Positions 51,148 through 59,378 of a stretch of DNA of 64,000 nt are shown here, in pieces. The DNA comes from Opitutus sp. GAS368 (lineage in GTDB: Bacteria; Verrucomicrobiota; Verrucomicrobiia; Opitutales; Opitutaceae), in NCBI GenBank assembly GCA_945906965.1, contig CAMDRP010000005.1:1-64000 (forward strand), given 5' to 3'. How positions within the stretch are numbered: the first letter of the stretch is position 1; the number at the start of each line of letters is the position of its first letter. The notes beneath the pieces were generated by a model, which was not told where the DNA came from, did no database searches, and saw only the letters and a program-made list of their open reading frames with translations. Both the position numbers and the translations under genes were made by a program.

Positions 51148-52412
51148 AGTGTTTTGGGGATTTCGGCGGTTAGGTTCTCGGGGGCGCCGCTGGTGACGAG
51201 GATGTTGTCTTCGATGCGCACGCCACCTAAGTGCTGGTAAGAGTCGACGAGTGGCCAGTTGACGCAGTCGTGGTACGTCGCACGTCGCGCGGGGTCTTGG
51301 AGCAGTGGCGGAATAAAATAGAGGCCGGGTTCGATGGTGACGACGTAGCCGGGCTCGAGGGGGAGATCCATGCGCAACGTGCGGAGCGAGGGTCGGGGGT
51401 TTTTGGTGCGACCGGGAAGGAGGCCGCTGCCGTCGCGCACGCCGAGGCCGACCATGTGGCCGAGGCCGTGGGGGAAAAAAAGCGTCTGAGCTTCTTGTTC
51501 GACGAGCGAGGTCGGCGAGCCGCGCATGACGCCCATAGCGACGAGGCCCGCGACCATTTCGACGGCGCAGGCGAGGTGGAGGTGAGTCCACTCGGCGCCA
51601 GCGATGCAACGGCTGATCGCGCGTTCTTGAGCGTGGAGGACGATTTGATAGAGGTCGCGTTGAAATGGGTCGGGCTGATCGACCACGTAGGTGCGGGTGA
51701 CATCGGCGGTGTAGCGACCAATCGCGGCGCCGGCGTCCACGAGGACAAATTCGCCGCTGCGTGTACGACGGTCGGATGGAGAAAAATGAAGGACCGCCGA
51801 GTTGGAACCGGTCCCGACGATGGTGCCGTAGCCGGGACGGGTTCCGCCGGCACGAAAAAATTCGGCTTCGAGTTCGATTTGAATCGCGCGCTCAGAGGTA
51901 TCGGGGCGGATCAGTTGGGGGAGTTTGGCGTAGCCGATGGCCGTGGCGGAACAGGCGGCGCGCAACAGTGCGAGCTCATGGTTATCTTTGGGGCGGCGGG
52001 CGTGGTGAAAGTGGTCGCGGATGCGGGCGTTGAGCGCAGCATCAAGCGGAATATCGGGACGTGGTACGCCGAGTTGGGCGACGGGGCGACCGGCGCGGGC
52101 GGCGAGCCAGGGCGCGAACTCAGCTAGCGGAAGACCGGGAAGTTGGGCGCTGCCTTCCCAAACGCGTTCGGCTTCGGTCACGGCGGGGACAAATGAAAGC
52201 CATGCGCCTTCGCGGGGATCGTACGCGACGACGCCGTCGATGCATTCGAGTTCAGTCAGATAGAAATATTCAGCATGACTTTGGAACGGGTAGGTCTGGT
52301 CGCTGTTTTCGGGGAGTGGGACGGGGCGGCCAGCGCCGACGACGAGCAGGGCGTCATCCAGAGGGAGGCTGGCGGCGACGCGGTGGCGGCGAGGGGAAAG
52401 GAAATCGCTCAT
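51144..52412 (-). CDS. Xaa-Pro aminopeptidase (M24 family, AMP-P type)
   Basis: A 422-aa aminopeptidase P. The N-terminal domain MSDFLSPRRHRVAASLPLDDALLVVGAGRPVPLPENSDQTYPFQSHAEYFYLTELE is the AMP_N type. The dinuclear metal ligands are VLVDAGAAIGRYTADVTRTYV (two Asp), HGLGHMVGLGVRDG (His), TIEPGLYFIPPLL (Glu) and GVRIEDNILVT (Glu). It removes N-terminal residues ahead of proline. Convergent with ccoI (4-nt overlap of the two ends). A second M24 enzyme of a different subtype lies at 57.6 kb. Confidence 0.94.
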   Translation of the reverse strand: MSDFLSPRRHRVAASLPLDDALLVVGAGRPVPLPENSDQTYPFQSHAEYFYLTELECIDGVVAYDPREGAWLSFVPAVTEAERVWEGSAQLPGLPLAEFAPWLAARAGRPVAQLGVPRPDIPLDAALNARIRDHFHHARRPKDNHELALLRAACSATAIGYAKLPQLIRPDTSERAIQIELEAEFFRAGGTRPGYGTIVGTGSNSAVLHFSPSDRRTRSGEFVLVDAGAAIGRYTADVTRTYVVDQPDPFQRDLYQIVLHAQERAISRCIAGAEWTHLHLACAVEMVAGLVAMGVMRGSPTSLVEQEAQTLFFPHGLGHMVGLGVRDGSGLLPGRTKNPRPSLRTLRMDLPLEPGYVVTIEPGLYFIPPLLQDPARRATYHDCVNWPLVDSYQHLGGVRIEDNILVTSGAPENLTAEIPKTL

Positions 52413-52519
52413 GAGGTGCGACGTTGGTAATTAGGTGCTTCAGCGGCAAGGCTGGGGCGGATTTAAGCGCTTACTGGGAGCTGGCTTTTTTGGCCGCGTT
52501 TGTTCAGGGTGCATGTGCT

Positions 52520-52762
52520 ATGCAAAAAATTACCTCCCAAAAGTTGATCACCCTCGTCAGCGCTCTCGCAGTGCTCGCGACCTTTGCTGCTCCGGCCCTC
52601 CGCGCCGAAGACGCTCCCAAGAAGAAAGAACCCTCCAAGAAGCAGCTCGAAATGTGGGACAAGAACCACGATGGTAAGCTCGACGAAGAAGAGACCGCCG
52701 CTATGCGCGCCGCCAAGAAAAAGAAGGATGGCGGCGAAGCGAAGAAAGAAGAGAAGAAGTAA
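52520..52762 (+). CDS. Secreted small EF-hand protein, Lys-rich
   Basis: An 80-aa protein from MQKITSQKLITLV; the ORF-track start is 32 codons upstream. Signal peptide about 1-29 (LVSALAVLATFAAPALRA-ED). The mature part carries one canonical EF-hand loop, DKNHDGKLDEEE (47-58), flanked by Lys-rich helices (APKKKEPSKKQLEMW and AAMRAAKKKKDGGEAKKEEKK). It should bind calcium in the periplasm or outside the cell. Strongly basic small EF-hand proteins of this type are frequent in Planctomycetes and Verrucomicrobia and have no known role. It is monocistronic, followed by an intrinsic terminator. Confidence 0.85.
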   Translation: MQKITSQKLITLVSALAVLATFAAPALRAEDAPKKKEPSKKQLEMWDKNHDGKLDEEETAAMRAAKKKKDGGEAKKEEKK

Positions 52763-52794
52763 GCGGTTCGCTCACTTTTAATCTTTTAATTTTC

Positions 52795-52821
52795 AAGCCC
52801 CGGCGTGAGTCGGGGCTTTTT
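52795..52821 (+). terminator. Intrinsic terminator after the EF-hand gene
   Basis: AAGCCCCG (52795-52802) and CGGGGCTT (52811-52818) form an 8-bp stem around GCGTGAGT, with TTTTT following the stem. It lies 32 nt after the stop codon and ahead of the convergent NAD kinase gene. Confidence 0.9.
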
Positions 52822-52843
52822 CGTGGCCGGTAGCGACGAGGCG

Positions 52844-53683
52844 TTACTTTTTTTCGATGAAGCCGCCGCTCCAATGCAGTTTGGTGCGGACGACGGCGAA
52901 GTGTTCGTAATCGAGGCTCTGAGCGAGGGAGAGTTTGAGCGGGGAAATCGTGATCTCAATCGGAGAATCGGCGCAGGAGATGAGGTTGCGTTGGCCGTCC
53001 ATGGCGACTAGTAGTGTGGAATCGATGTTGCGGCTGCGCACGCGGAGACGAACGTCATCGCGGAAGATGATCGAGCGGTTGCTCAGTGTGTGCGGGCAGA
53101 TGGGCGTCATCGCGATCACGCCGGCATCGGGCATGATGAGTGGTCCGCCGGCCGAGAGGTTGTAGGCGGTGGAGCCGGTGGGCGTAGAAAAAATCAGACC
53201 GTCGCAGGTGTATTCGGTGACGAGTTGCTCGTTGGCGTAGACTTCGAGGCGGGCGAGGCGGGAATTGAAAGGGTCTTTGATGAGGACGTCGTTAAGCGCG
53301 ATGTCGTGGTGGTTTTTTCCGGTGGTGCAGGAAAGCAGCGAGCGGTGCGCGATTTTGAATTGGCCGCGTAGGAGAGAGGCAAAGTGGGTGCGGGCTTCGT
53401 CGGCGGAAAACGTGGTGAGGAAGCCGAGGCTCCCGCGGTTGATGCCGATAATGGGGACTTGGGCGCGGGCGGCTTCGTGCGCGACGCCGAGGAGGGTGCC
53501 GTCGCCGCCAATGACACAGCAAGCATCGTAGCCTTTGAGCCAGCCGTGCGGAATGGTGCGTCGCGCGGTCTGTTGGGTGGCCAGACCTGCGGCTTTGGCG
53601 AGGGCGATGAGTTCGCGCGCGAGCTCAGGGGCGCCGGATTTATCGGCGTTGGTGACGAAGGCGAGCGAGCGGAGGGCTTTCAT
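52844..53683 (-). CDS. nadK: NAD(+) kinase
   Basis: A 279-aa enzyme from MKALRSLAFVTNADK (7 codons inside the ORF-track start). Motifs: CCVIGGDGTLLGVAHEAA (GGDG), GINRGSLGFLT (NxG-LGF), the nucleotide-binding DGLIFSTPTGSTAYNLSAGGPLIMP and PICPHTLSNRSIIF. It phosphorylates NAD to NADP. Last gene of a seven-gene minus-strand run; 47 nt after tlyA. Confidence 0.96.
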   Translation of the reverse strand: MKALRSLAFVTNADKSGAPELARELIALAKAAGLATQQTARRTIPHGWLKGYDACCVIGGDGTLLGVAHEAARAQVPIIGINRGSLGFLTTFSADEARTHFASLLRGQFKIAHRSLLSCTTGKNHHDIALNDVLIKDPFNSRLARLEVYANEQLVTEYTCDGLIFSTPTGSTAYNLSAGGPLIMPDAGVIAMTPICPHTLSNRSIIFRDDVRLRVRSRNIDSTLLVAMDGQRNLISCADSPIEITISPLKLSLAQSLDYEHFAVVRTKLHWSGGFIEKK

Positions 53684-53730
53684 GCGCAAGGCAGATAGTG
53701 ACACGACGACGAAGCCGGGGCGAAACTTTT

Positions 53731-54489
53731 TTACGTAGTGCGGCGGAGGCCGAGGAGGAACTCGCGGTTGCCGTCGGTGCCAGTGATGGGGGAGTCGATG
53801 GTGCCGAGTAGCGTTGCGCCGCGCAGCAGGCCCAGAGAAAACGTGCGAATGTCGTCCAGGACGGCTTGCTGCACGGCAGGGTCGCGAATGATCCCGCGGC
53901 CTTTGTCGACTTCGGCTTTGCCGGCTTCAAACTGGGGTTTCACGAGCGCGATCAGCACGCCGCCGGGGCGCACAAATGGCCAGATCGCCGGGAGAACAAC
54001 TTTGAGGGAGATAAATGAGAGATCGGTGACGACGGCGTCGAATTCGTTACGGGGAAGATCGCCGACAGTAAGGTGGCGGGCGTTGATTTTCTCCAAATTG
54101 GTGACGCGGGGATCGGCGAGGAGTTTGGCGTGGAGTTGGGCGCGGCCGACGTCGACGCAAATGACATCGGCGGCGCCGGCTTGGAGGGCGCAGTCCGTAA
54201 AGCCACCCGTCGAAGCGCCGACGTCGAGGACGTGTACGCCGGTGAGATCGAGGGCGAAAGCGGTAAGGGCTGCGGAAAGTTTTTCGCCGCCGCGGCTGAC
54301 GAAGCGCGGGGGTTGCTCAACGGTGAGTTCGCAATCGGCGGGGAAATCGCGGCCGGGTTTGTCGAGGCGCTCAGTGCCGCTGCGGACGCGGCCGGCCATG
54401 ACGAGGGCTTTGGCTTGGGCGCGGGAGGCGGCGAGACCGCGGGCGACGAGGAGTTCGTCGAGGCGGATTTTTTTGGCAGGAGCGGACAT
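53731..54489 (-). CDS. TlyA-family rRNA 2'-O-methyltransferase
   Basis: A 252-aa protein from [35 protein letters not shown], which is an S4 RNA-binding domain. A FtsJ-like methyltransferase domain follows: [33 protein letters not shown] (SAM-binding), [18 protein letters not shown] (catalytic Asp region) and [22 protein letters not shown]. Family TlyA proteins 2'-O-methylate 16S C1409 and 23S C1920 or only the latter, and affect capreomycin sensitivity; some relatives are called haemolysins by old annotation. It is 8 nt from the SGNH gene. Confidence 0.93.
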   Translation of the reverse strand: MSAPAKKIRLDELLVARGLAASRAQAKALVMAGRVRSGTERLDKPGRDFPADCELTVEQPPRFVSRGGEKLSAALTAFALDLTGVHVLDVGASTGGFTDCALQAGAADVICVDVGRAQLHAKLLADPRVTNLEKINARHLTVGDLPRNEFDAVVTDLSFISLKVVLPAIWPFVRPGGVLIALVKPQFEAGKAEVDKGRGIIRDPAVQQAVLDDIRTFSLGLLRGATLLGTIDSPITGTDGNREFLLGLRRTT

Positions 54490-54497
54490 GCGAGGGC

Positions 54498-55148
54498 TCA
54501 GGCTCCGATGGCGGAGAGAAAGGCGCGAGCGAGAATCGTGTGGCCGGTGGCGTTGGGGTGAATGCGGTCCCACGCGAGGGTCATCGGGTGCGTGTGAACG
54601 AGTACGGCATCAAAGGCGGCCTGGGTGTCGACGCAGCGGGCGTCGTGGCGGGCGGCAATTTTTTTTACGATGGCGCCGTATTCGTCCATGCGGCGGCGCA
54701 TGGGGTCGGCGCGGTTGGGCTCGATGAAGTAGGGCGTCATCAGAATGAGGCCGCGGACTTTGGGACGGGTTTGGCGCACGAGACGGGCCAGAGTGCGCTC
54801 GTAGAGATCGGGCGGGACGTGGGCTTCGGGGACGAGCGGTTGGTCGAATTGGCGCCAGACGTCGTTGATGCCAATCATGATGGAGAGCCAGTCAGGTTTG
54901 GCGCTGAGAACGTCGTTGGACCAGCGGGCGGCGAGATCTCTTACTGTGTGTCCGGAAATTCCGCGGTTGATGACGCGGATGGCGCGTGCGGGATGGACGG
55001 CGCCGAAGTGGCTGGCGACCTGTTCGACGTAGCCACGGCCGAGGCTGGTATTGAGATTCCAAGGCGTGGGGTTGCCGGTCAGGTCGCGGCCGCAGTCGGT
55101 GATCGAGTCGCCGATGAAAAGCAGGGTGGAGCGGTCGGAAATAAGCAT
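54498..55148 (-). CDS. SGNH/GDSL hydrolase (lysophospholipase-like)
   Basis: A 216-aa cytoplasmic-looking SGNH hydrolase: [14 protein letters not shown] (block I nucleophile Ser), [13 protein letters not shown] (block II Gly), [12 protein letters not shown] (block III Asn) and [14 protein letters not shown] (Asp and His). The domain resembles the SGNH enzymes acting on sugar esters and lipids (YxiM/rhamnogalacturonan-acetylesterase-like). No signal peptide. It starts 5 nt after the glycosylase gene. Physiological substrate unknown. It is unrelated in sequence detail to the secreted SGNH protein at 16 kb. Confidence 0.92.
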   Translation of the reverse strand: MLISDRSTLLFIGDSITDCGRDLTGNPTPWNLNTSLGRGYVEQVASHFGAVHPARAIRVINRGISGHTVRDLAARWSNDVLSAKPDWLSIMIGINDVWRQFDQPLVPEAHVPPDLYERTLARLVRQTRPKVRGLILMTPYFIEPNRADPMRRRMDEYGAIVKKIAARHDARCVDTQAAFDAVLVHTHPMTLAWDRIHPNATGHTILARAFLSAIGA

Positions 55149-55153
55149 GGGTA

Positions 55154-56014
55154 TCAGGCGTGGAGTTTTTGGCGGGTGGGGGACCAGCAGGAGGTGCGAC
55201 CCCCGATCTCAGCGCGGGCGAGGGTTTTATTGGTTTTGGGACAATGACCGCCTTTTTCCCAGCGGTGATTGAATAGCCAGGTGTCGGGGATGGCGATGTT
55301 GAGATCAGGCGGAAGTTCATCACCGCGGCCGGCGATGGTGTTGAGGGCGAGGCGGGCGACGGCGCGGCACTCGCGCCAGAGTTTTTTAACCTCGGCGGGG
55401 CTTAGCGTACCGGCGGGTTGCGCGGGGTGGATGGCGGCGCGCCAGAGGATTTCGTCGGCCATCCAGTTGCCGATGCCGGGGAAGCGTTCCTGCATGAGCA
55501 AGACGGCTTTGATCGGGGCGCGGGCGCGACGCTGCAGAAACGCCGCTACGACTTTGGCGCTGAAGGCGGTTGAAAGTAGGGCGGGGGCGATCTGGGTCCA
55601 CCAAGTTGGGGCGGTGGAGCCGAGGTGAAACTGGATGCGGCCGAACATGCGGGGATCGGAAAAGACCAGGGCGTGCGCGGCGGTGTAGAGGACGAGGTGG
55701 TCGTGTTTGCGCGGGGTGTGCGTGGGCGCGAAGACACTGAGCTCGCCGGTCATGCCGAGGTGAATACCGAGCCAGGCGTTGATGGCTGGAGTGTTGGCGG
55801 CGACAGGGCTTTGAAAACGGAAAAGAATCTGTTTCGCGGCGGCGGCGGAGTTGCAATAAACAGTATGAGTGAGCGCGGCGCGGAGGGTGGCGGCGGGGGC
55901 GGTGCGGAATAATTTTTTGGCGTCGTGGGTGTGGATGCGCAGGATCGCCGGCGAGCGGAGCGCGCATTGGTGCCAGCGCTTGCGGAAAAATTCGGCTTCA
56001 GCGAGTTCGGGCAT
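55154..56014 (-). CDS. Fpg/Nei-family DNA glycosylase with degenerate zinc finger
   Basis: A 286-aa protein of the Fpg/MutM type. It begins PELAEAEFFRKRW after Met: Pro2 and Glu3, the Schiff-base nucleophile and acid, are present. Other blocks: LGIHLGMTGELSVF, FSDPRMFGRIQF, GIGNWMADEILWRAAIHPAQPAG (H2TH). The C-terminal zinc finger (Cys-x2-Cys-x16-Cys-x2-Cys in Fpg) is altered to HCPKTNKTLARAEIGGRTSCWSPTRQ, with only two of the four Cys. It removes oxidised purines or related bases; whether 8-oxoG or pyrimidines is unclear. Fpg normally has MPELPEVE. It lies 5 nt before the SGNH gene. Confidence 0.88.
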   Translation of the reverse strand: MPELAEAEFFRKRWHQCALRSPAILRIHTHDAKKLFRTAPAATLRAALTHTVYCNSAAAAKQILFRFQSPVAANTPAINAWLGIHLGMTGELSVFAPTHTPRKHDHLVLYTAAHALVFSDPRMFGRIQFHLGSTAPTWWTQIAPALLSTAFSAKVVAAFLQRRARAPIKAVLLMQERFPGIGNWMADEILWRAAIHPAQPAGTLSPAEVKKLWRECRAVARLALNTIAGRGDELPPDLNIAIPDTWLFNHRWEKGGHCPKTNKTLARAEIGGRTSCWSPTRQKLHA

Positions 56015-56084
56015 CGGGAGCGACGGGACTAAAAGAATGACGACGAACGAGGCGAACGTTGGGGAAAACCGTCCGCAGGAAAAA

Positions 56085-56615
56085 TCAAGTCAGCGTAGCG
56101 ACGAAGGCGGCGAGGTCGGCGTGGATTTCAACCCCGGGGAGCGCATGTTGACGCCAGGTTTCAGCCGTGTGTTCGCCGGTGCAAATCGCGATCGAGTGGA
56201 TACCAGCGTTGAGGCCGGCTTGGACGTCGCTCGGGCGATCTCCGATCATGGCGCATTGGGCGGGATCGAGGTGGTGCGCTGCGATCATTTCCTGGATGAA
56301 GCGCGGGGAGGGTTTGCGGTAGAGGGAGGGTTGGTCGGGCGCTTCGGGGGCGATGCAAAGGTCGGTGAAGAGCGGAGTGGGGAGGGCGAGCAGCGTCTCC
56401 ATGCGGGCGTTGACGAGGAGGGTATCGTCGAGCGTGTAAAGGCCGCGGCCGATGCCAGACTGGTTGGTGAAAAGAAACAGTTTGTAGCCGAGTGCACGGG
56501 CGCGTTGGAGCGCAGAACGGGCCCCGGGGATGAGTTCCACCCCGGCGGGGTCGGCGAGGTAGTGTTTGTCGACGATGATGGTGCCGTCGCGGTCGATGAA
56601 AAGAGCTTTGGACAT
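56085..56615 (-). CDS. gmhB: D-glycero-beta-D-manno-heptose 1,7-bisphosphate 7-phosphatase (HAD-IIIA)
   Basis: A 176-aa HAD phosphatase: ALFIDRDGTIIVD (nucleophile Asp8, Asp10), LFLFTNQSGIGRGLY, YRKPSPRFIQEMI and MIGDRPSDVQAGLNAGI. These are the HAD motifs of GmhB and histidinol-phosphatase-type enzymes. The four-Cys zinc loop of E. coli GmhB is absent (CIAPEAPDQPSLYRK instead), as in other variants. It dephosphorylates heptose-bisphosphate for LPS core. The heptose kinase is encoded 15 nt upstream, supporting GmhB over HisB. Confidence 0.88.
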   Translation of the reverse strand: MSKALFIDRDGTIIVDKHYLADPAGVELIPGARSALQRARALGYKLFLFTNQSGIGRGLYTLDDTLLVNARMETLLALPTPLFTDLCIAPEAPDQPSLYRKPSPRFIQEMIAAHHLDPAQCAMIGDRPSDVQAGLNAGIHSIAICTGEHTAETWRQHALPGVEIHADLAAFVATLT

Positions 56616-56630
56616 GAGACTCGGTGGCGA

Positions 56631-57605
56631 TCAGTGGCCGCGGACGTAGGCTTTGAGCTCGGCTGGGGTGACCGTGGCGGTGCCGAGTTTGCCGACGACG
56701 ACACCAGCGGCAGCGTTGGCGAAGTGGGCGGCGGTTTCGAGTTTGGCGCCGGCGGCAAGCGCGAGGACGAGGGCGGCGAGGGCGGTGTCACCGGCGCCGG
56801 AGACGTCGTAGACTTCGCGGGCGGCGGTGGGGATGGTTTTGAGGATTTTTCCGCCGGTGCTTAGCAGCATACCATCTTCACCGAGGGTGATGACGAGGTG
56901 TTTGGTGGCAAATTTCTCGTGAAGGCGGGCGCAGACGGCGGCGGCGGGAAAGGGCTCGTGCGGCGCGGGGTGGATGCCGGCCAGCTCGAGGGCTTCGCGT
57001 TTGTTTGGCGTGATGAGATCGAGTCCGTGAAAGGTGAGGGCGTGGCGGGGCTTGGGGTCGAGGGCGATGAATTTGCCGGCGGTGCGAGCGAGGCTGGTAA
57101 TGCGGGCGACGAGGGCGTCAGAGAGGATGCCTTTGGCGTAGTCGGAGAAGATGACGGCGTCGTGGCGGGCGATCGCGGTGCGCAGGAGTTTTTCTGCGTC
57201 GTCGGCGGTGACGGTGTAAGCGGAGGGAGGGGCTTCACGATCGAGGCGGCAGAGTTGTTGGCGTTGGACGAGGACGCGGGTTTTGACGATCGTCTGGGCC
57301 TTGCCGGGGGTGGACAGGGTGGCGATTTTTTTATCGGTGAGCGTAGCAGTGAGGGCTCGACCGGCTTCGTCGTCGCCGAAGTAGCCGACAACCGTGGATT
57401 GGGCGCCGAGGGAGGCGAGGTTAAGGGCGACGTTGGCCGCGCCGCCGGCTGTGGCGGTTTCACGTTGAATGTCTACGACGGGGACGGGCGCTTCAGGAGA
57501 GATGCGGGTGGCGTCGCCCCAGAAATAGCGGTCGAGCATCACATCGCCGATGACGAGGATGCGGAGGGCGGAGATTTTTTTAAGGAGGGAGGGGAGGTTT
57601 TTCAT
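56631..57605 (-). CDS. D-glycero-beta-D-manno-heptose-7-phosphate kinase (RfaE1/HldA)
   Basis: A 324-aa PfkB-family kinase. LRILVIGDVMLDRYFWGDATRISPEAPVPVVDI is the RfaE1 signature. Also TAGGAANVALNLASLG, DYAKGILSDAL, GLDLITPNKREAL and the catalytic VYDVSGAGDTALAALVLAL. It phosphorylates heptose-7-phosphate at C1 for ADP-heptose synthesis. The nucleotidyltransferase domain of E. coli HldE is missing, so this is the monofunctional kinase. It lies 12 nt after the M24 peptidase gene and 15 nt before gmhB. Only an organism with LPS needs it. Confidence 0.94.
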   Translation of the reverse strand: MKNLPSLLKKISALRILVIGDVMLDRYFWGDATRISPEAPVPVVDIQRETATAGGAANVALNLASLGAQSTVVGYFGDDEAGRALTATLTDKKIATLSTPGKAQTIVKTRVLVQRQQLCRLDREAPPSAYTVTADDAEKLLRTAIARHDAVIFSDYAKGILSDALVARITSLARTAGKFIALDPKPRHALTFHGLDLITPNKREALELAGIHPAPHEPFPAAAVCARLHEKFATKHLVITLGEDGMLLSTGGKILKTIPTAAREVYDVSGAGDTALAALVLALAAGAKLETAAHFANAAAGVVVGKLGTATVTPAELKAYVRGH

Positions 57606-57617
57606 CGGAGCGGGCGA

Positions 57618-58769
57618 TCAGCGGAGTTCCCAAGTGTAGGGGGATTTTGAAAGGAGGTTATGGCCAGTGGCGGTGACTTGAACAACGTCTTCGATGCGGC
57701 AGGCGCCGAGGCCGGGATAATAGAGGCCGGGTTCGATCGTGACGACGGTACCACGGCGCAGAATGTTGTCGTAGCGCGAACTGACGCCAGGGGATTCGTG
57801 AACGGCGAGGCCGAGGCCGTGGCCGGTGCCGTGGAAGAAACCGGAAGAGCCTTTGGACGTGTGGCGCGTTTCGTAGCGACGGGCGGCGAAGGTCGCGACG
57901 ACAGCTTCGTGGACGGCACGGCCGGTGACGCCGGCGCGGACGGTTTTAAGCGCGGCGAGTTGGGCGGCGCGGACGGCGGCGACAAGGGCGCGCTGGGCAT
58001 CAGAGGCATGGCCGCGCAGGAAGGTGCGCGTCATGTCGCCATGGTAGCCGCTGGCGGTGACGCGCGGGAATACGTCGACGATAATCAATTCGTGCGGGCG
58101 GAGCGGGCCGGAGCCGCGTTCGTGGGGATCGCAGGCTTGGTCACCGCCGGCGGCGATAGTGTTGGCGGAGACGGCACCGGCAGCGAGGCAGGCGGACTCG
58201 ATGGCGAATTTCAGCCGTTCACTCGTGAGTGGTTTGCCTTGGTAGATGAGGGCGCGGCCGCGGATCGTGCTGGCGCGTAGCACGCGCGCGGCGGCGGCGA
58301 TGCCAACGGCGCTGCAGCGGTTACCTTCGCGCAGCGCGGCGATCTCGACGGGTGTTTTAATTTCGCGGGCGGGAAATAGCGGGCCGTTGGCTACGGTGAG
58401 ATCAAGGCCGAGCTTGAAAAGTTTTTCGTAAACGCCGCTAGGGAAATCCTCGGGGATAGTGAACGAAAGTTGGCGCAGCTCGCGGGCGAGGATGAAGATG
58501 ACCTCGGCGGCGCCGGGCTTGCGTTGGGGCCAGATCTCGCGGGCTTTGGCGAGGTAGGTCTCGAGCGGGAGGACGCGATCGAAGGCGGAGTCGCGGCGGA
58601 CGCGGCCAAACTCCAGCGCGCTGACGACGGCATATTTTTTCCCGTGCGCGGCGAGGGCTACAAAAGGATCAGGCACGCAGACGCGGCCGAAGTAGAGCGC
58701 GTCGGCGCTACGCTCGGTGTCGGCGTAGAGCAAGGGCGGTGGGGTGGGCGGTAGCGGCGAAGGAGGCAC
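57618..58769 (-). CDS. M24 family metallopeptidase (Xaa-Pro peptidase type)
   Basis: I set the start at GTG 58769 (VPPSPLPPTPPPLLYADTERSADALYFGR), giving 383 aa; the ORF-track version continues for 118 codons across the divergent DUF192 gene. Metal ligands: IIVDVFPRVTASGYHGDMTRTF (two Asp), FHGTGHGLGLAVHE (His), TIEPGLYYPG (Glu) and GACRIEDVVQVT (Glu). The N-terminal domain is the creatinase-like type. Probably a dipeptidase or aminopeptidase P. First gene of the seven-gene run ending in nadK, 52 nt from the divergent DUF192 gene. The start is uncertain by a few codons. Confidence 0.88.
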   Translation of the reverse strand: MPPSPLPPTPPPLLYADTERSADALYFGRVCVPDPFVALAAHGKKYAVVSALEFGRVRRDSAFDRVLPLETYLAKAREIWPQRKPGAAEVIFILARELRQLSFTIPEDFPSGVYEKLFKLGLDLTVANGPLFPAREIKTPVEIAALREGNRCSAVGIAAAARVLRASTIRGRALIYQGKPLTSERLKFAIESACLAAGAVSANTIAAGGDQACDPHERGSGPLRPHELIIVDVFPRVTASGYHGDMTRTFLRGHASDAQRALVAAVRAAQLAALKTVRAGVTGRAVHEAVVATFAARRYETRHTSKGSSGFFHGTGHGLGLAVHESPGVSSRYDNILRRGTVVTIEPGLYYPGLGACRIEDVVQVTATGHNLLSKSPYTWELR

Positions 58770-58821
58770 GTTGCGAGAGAGGAGTTGAATAACAGTTCGG
58801 GCATGATTAGCCACGGAGCTG

Positions 58822-59370
58822 ATGAAGAACGCAAATCCGGTTTCATGCACGCTCAAGGTAGCGGCGGTCGCTTCGGCGCTGCTGTTTTCGGCGTGTGGCC
58901 AAGCGGAATCGGCCGCCGGAAAATCCGTCGTCGTAAAAGAACCGAAGTCCGTCGCGGACTGGTTTATGATTAACCTCGGTGGGAAAGTGCTGCGAATGCA
59001 GATGGCGGTGCGGCCGAACGAGCTCGAGCGTGGTTTGATGGATCGTCGCGATTTGGGAGCGGATGACGCCATGGTGTTTGTTTTCGAGCGCCCGCAACCG
59101 ATGAGTTTCTGGATGCGAAACACCCCGACGCCGCTGGATATCGCGTATCTCAGCCCAGAGGGGGCGTTGGTGGAATATTATCCCGCGTATCCTTTTGACG
59201 AGAAATCACTGGCGTCACGGAGCCAGCGGTTACAGTTCGTCGTCGAAACAAACCAAGGTTGGTTTCGTGCTAATGGAATTAAGCCCGGCGCGCAGCTCGA
59301 CCTGAAGGCGCTGAGCGCGGCGCTGACGGCGCGGGGTTTTGATCCGCGGAAATTTGGCCTCGAGCCCTGA
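58822..59370 (+). CDS. DUF192 domain-containing lipoprotein
   Basis: A 182-aa protein: lipoprotein signal MKNANPVSCTLKVAAVASALLFSACGQ (lipobox Phe-Ser-Ala-Cys), then the DUF192 domain: LRMQMAVRPNELERGLMDRRDLGADDAMVFVFERPQPMSFWMRNTPTPLDIAYLSPEGALVEYYPAYP. The end is ANGIKPGAQLDLKAL. DUF192 is a small extracytoplasmic beta-barrel of unknown function, common in envelope proteins. Single gene, divergent from the M24 gene and convergent with oppA (8 nt between stops). Confidence 0.9.
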   Translation: MKNANPVSCTLKVAAVASALLFSACGQAESAAGKSVVVKEPKSVADWFMINLGGKVLRMQMAVRPNELERGLMDRRDLGADDAMVFVFERPQPMSFWMRNTPTPLDIAYLSPEGALVEYYPAYPFDEKSLASRSQRLQFVVETNQGWFRANGIKPGAQLDLKALSAALTARGFDPRKFGLEP

Positions 59371-59378
59371 ATTACGCC

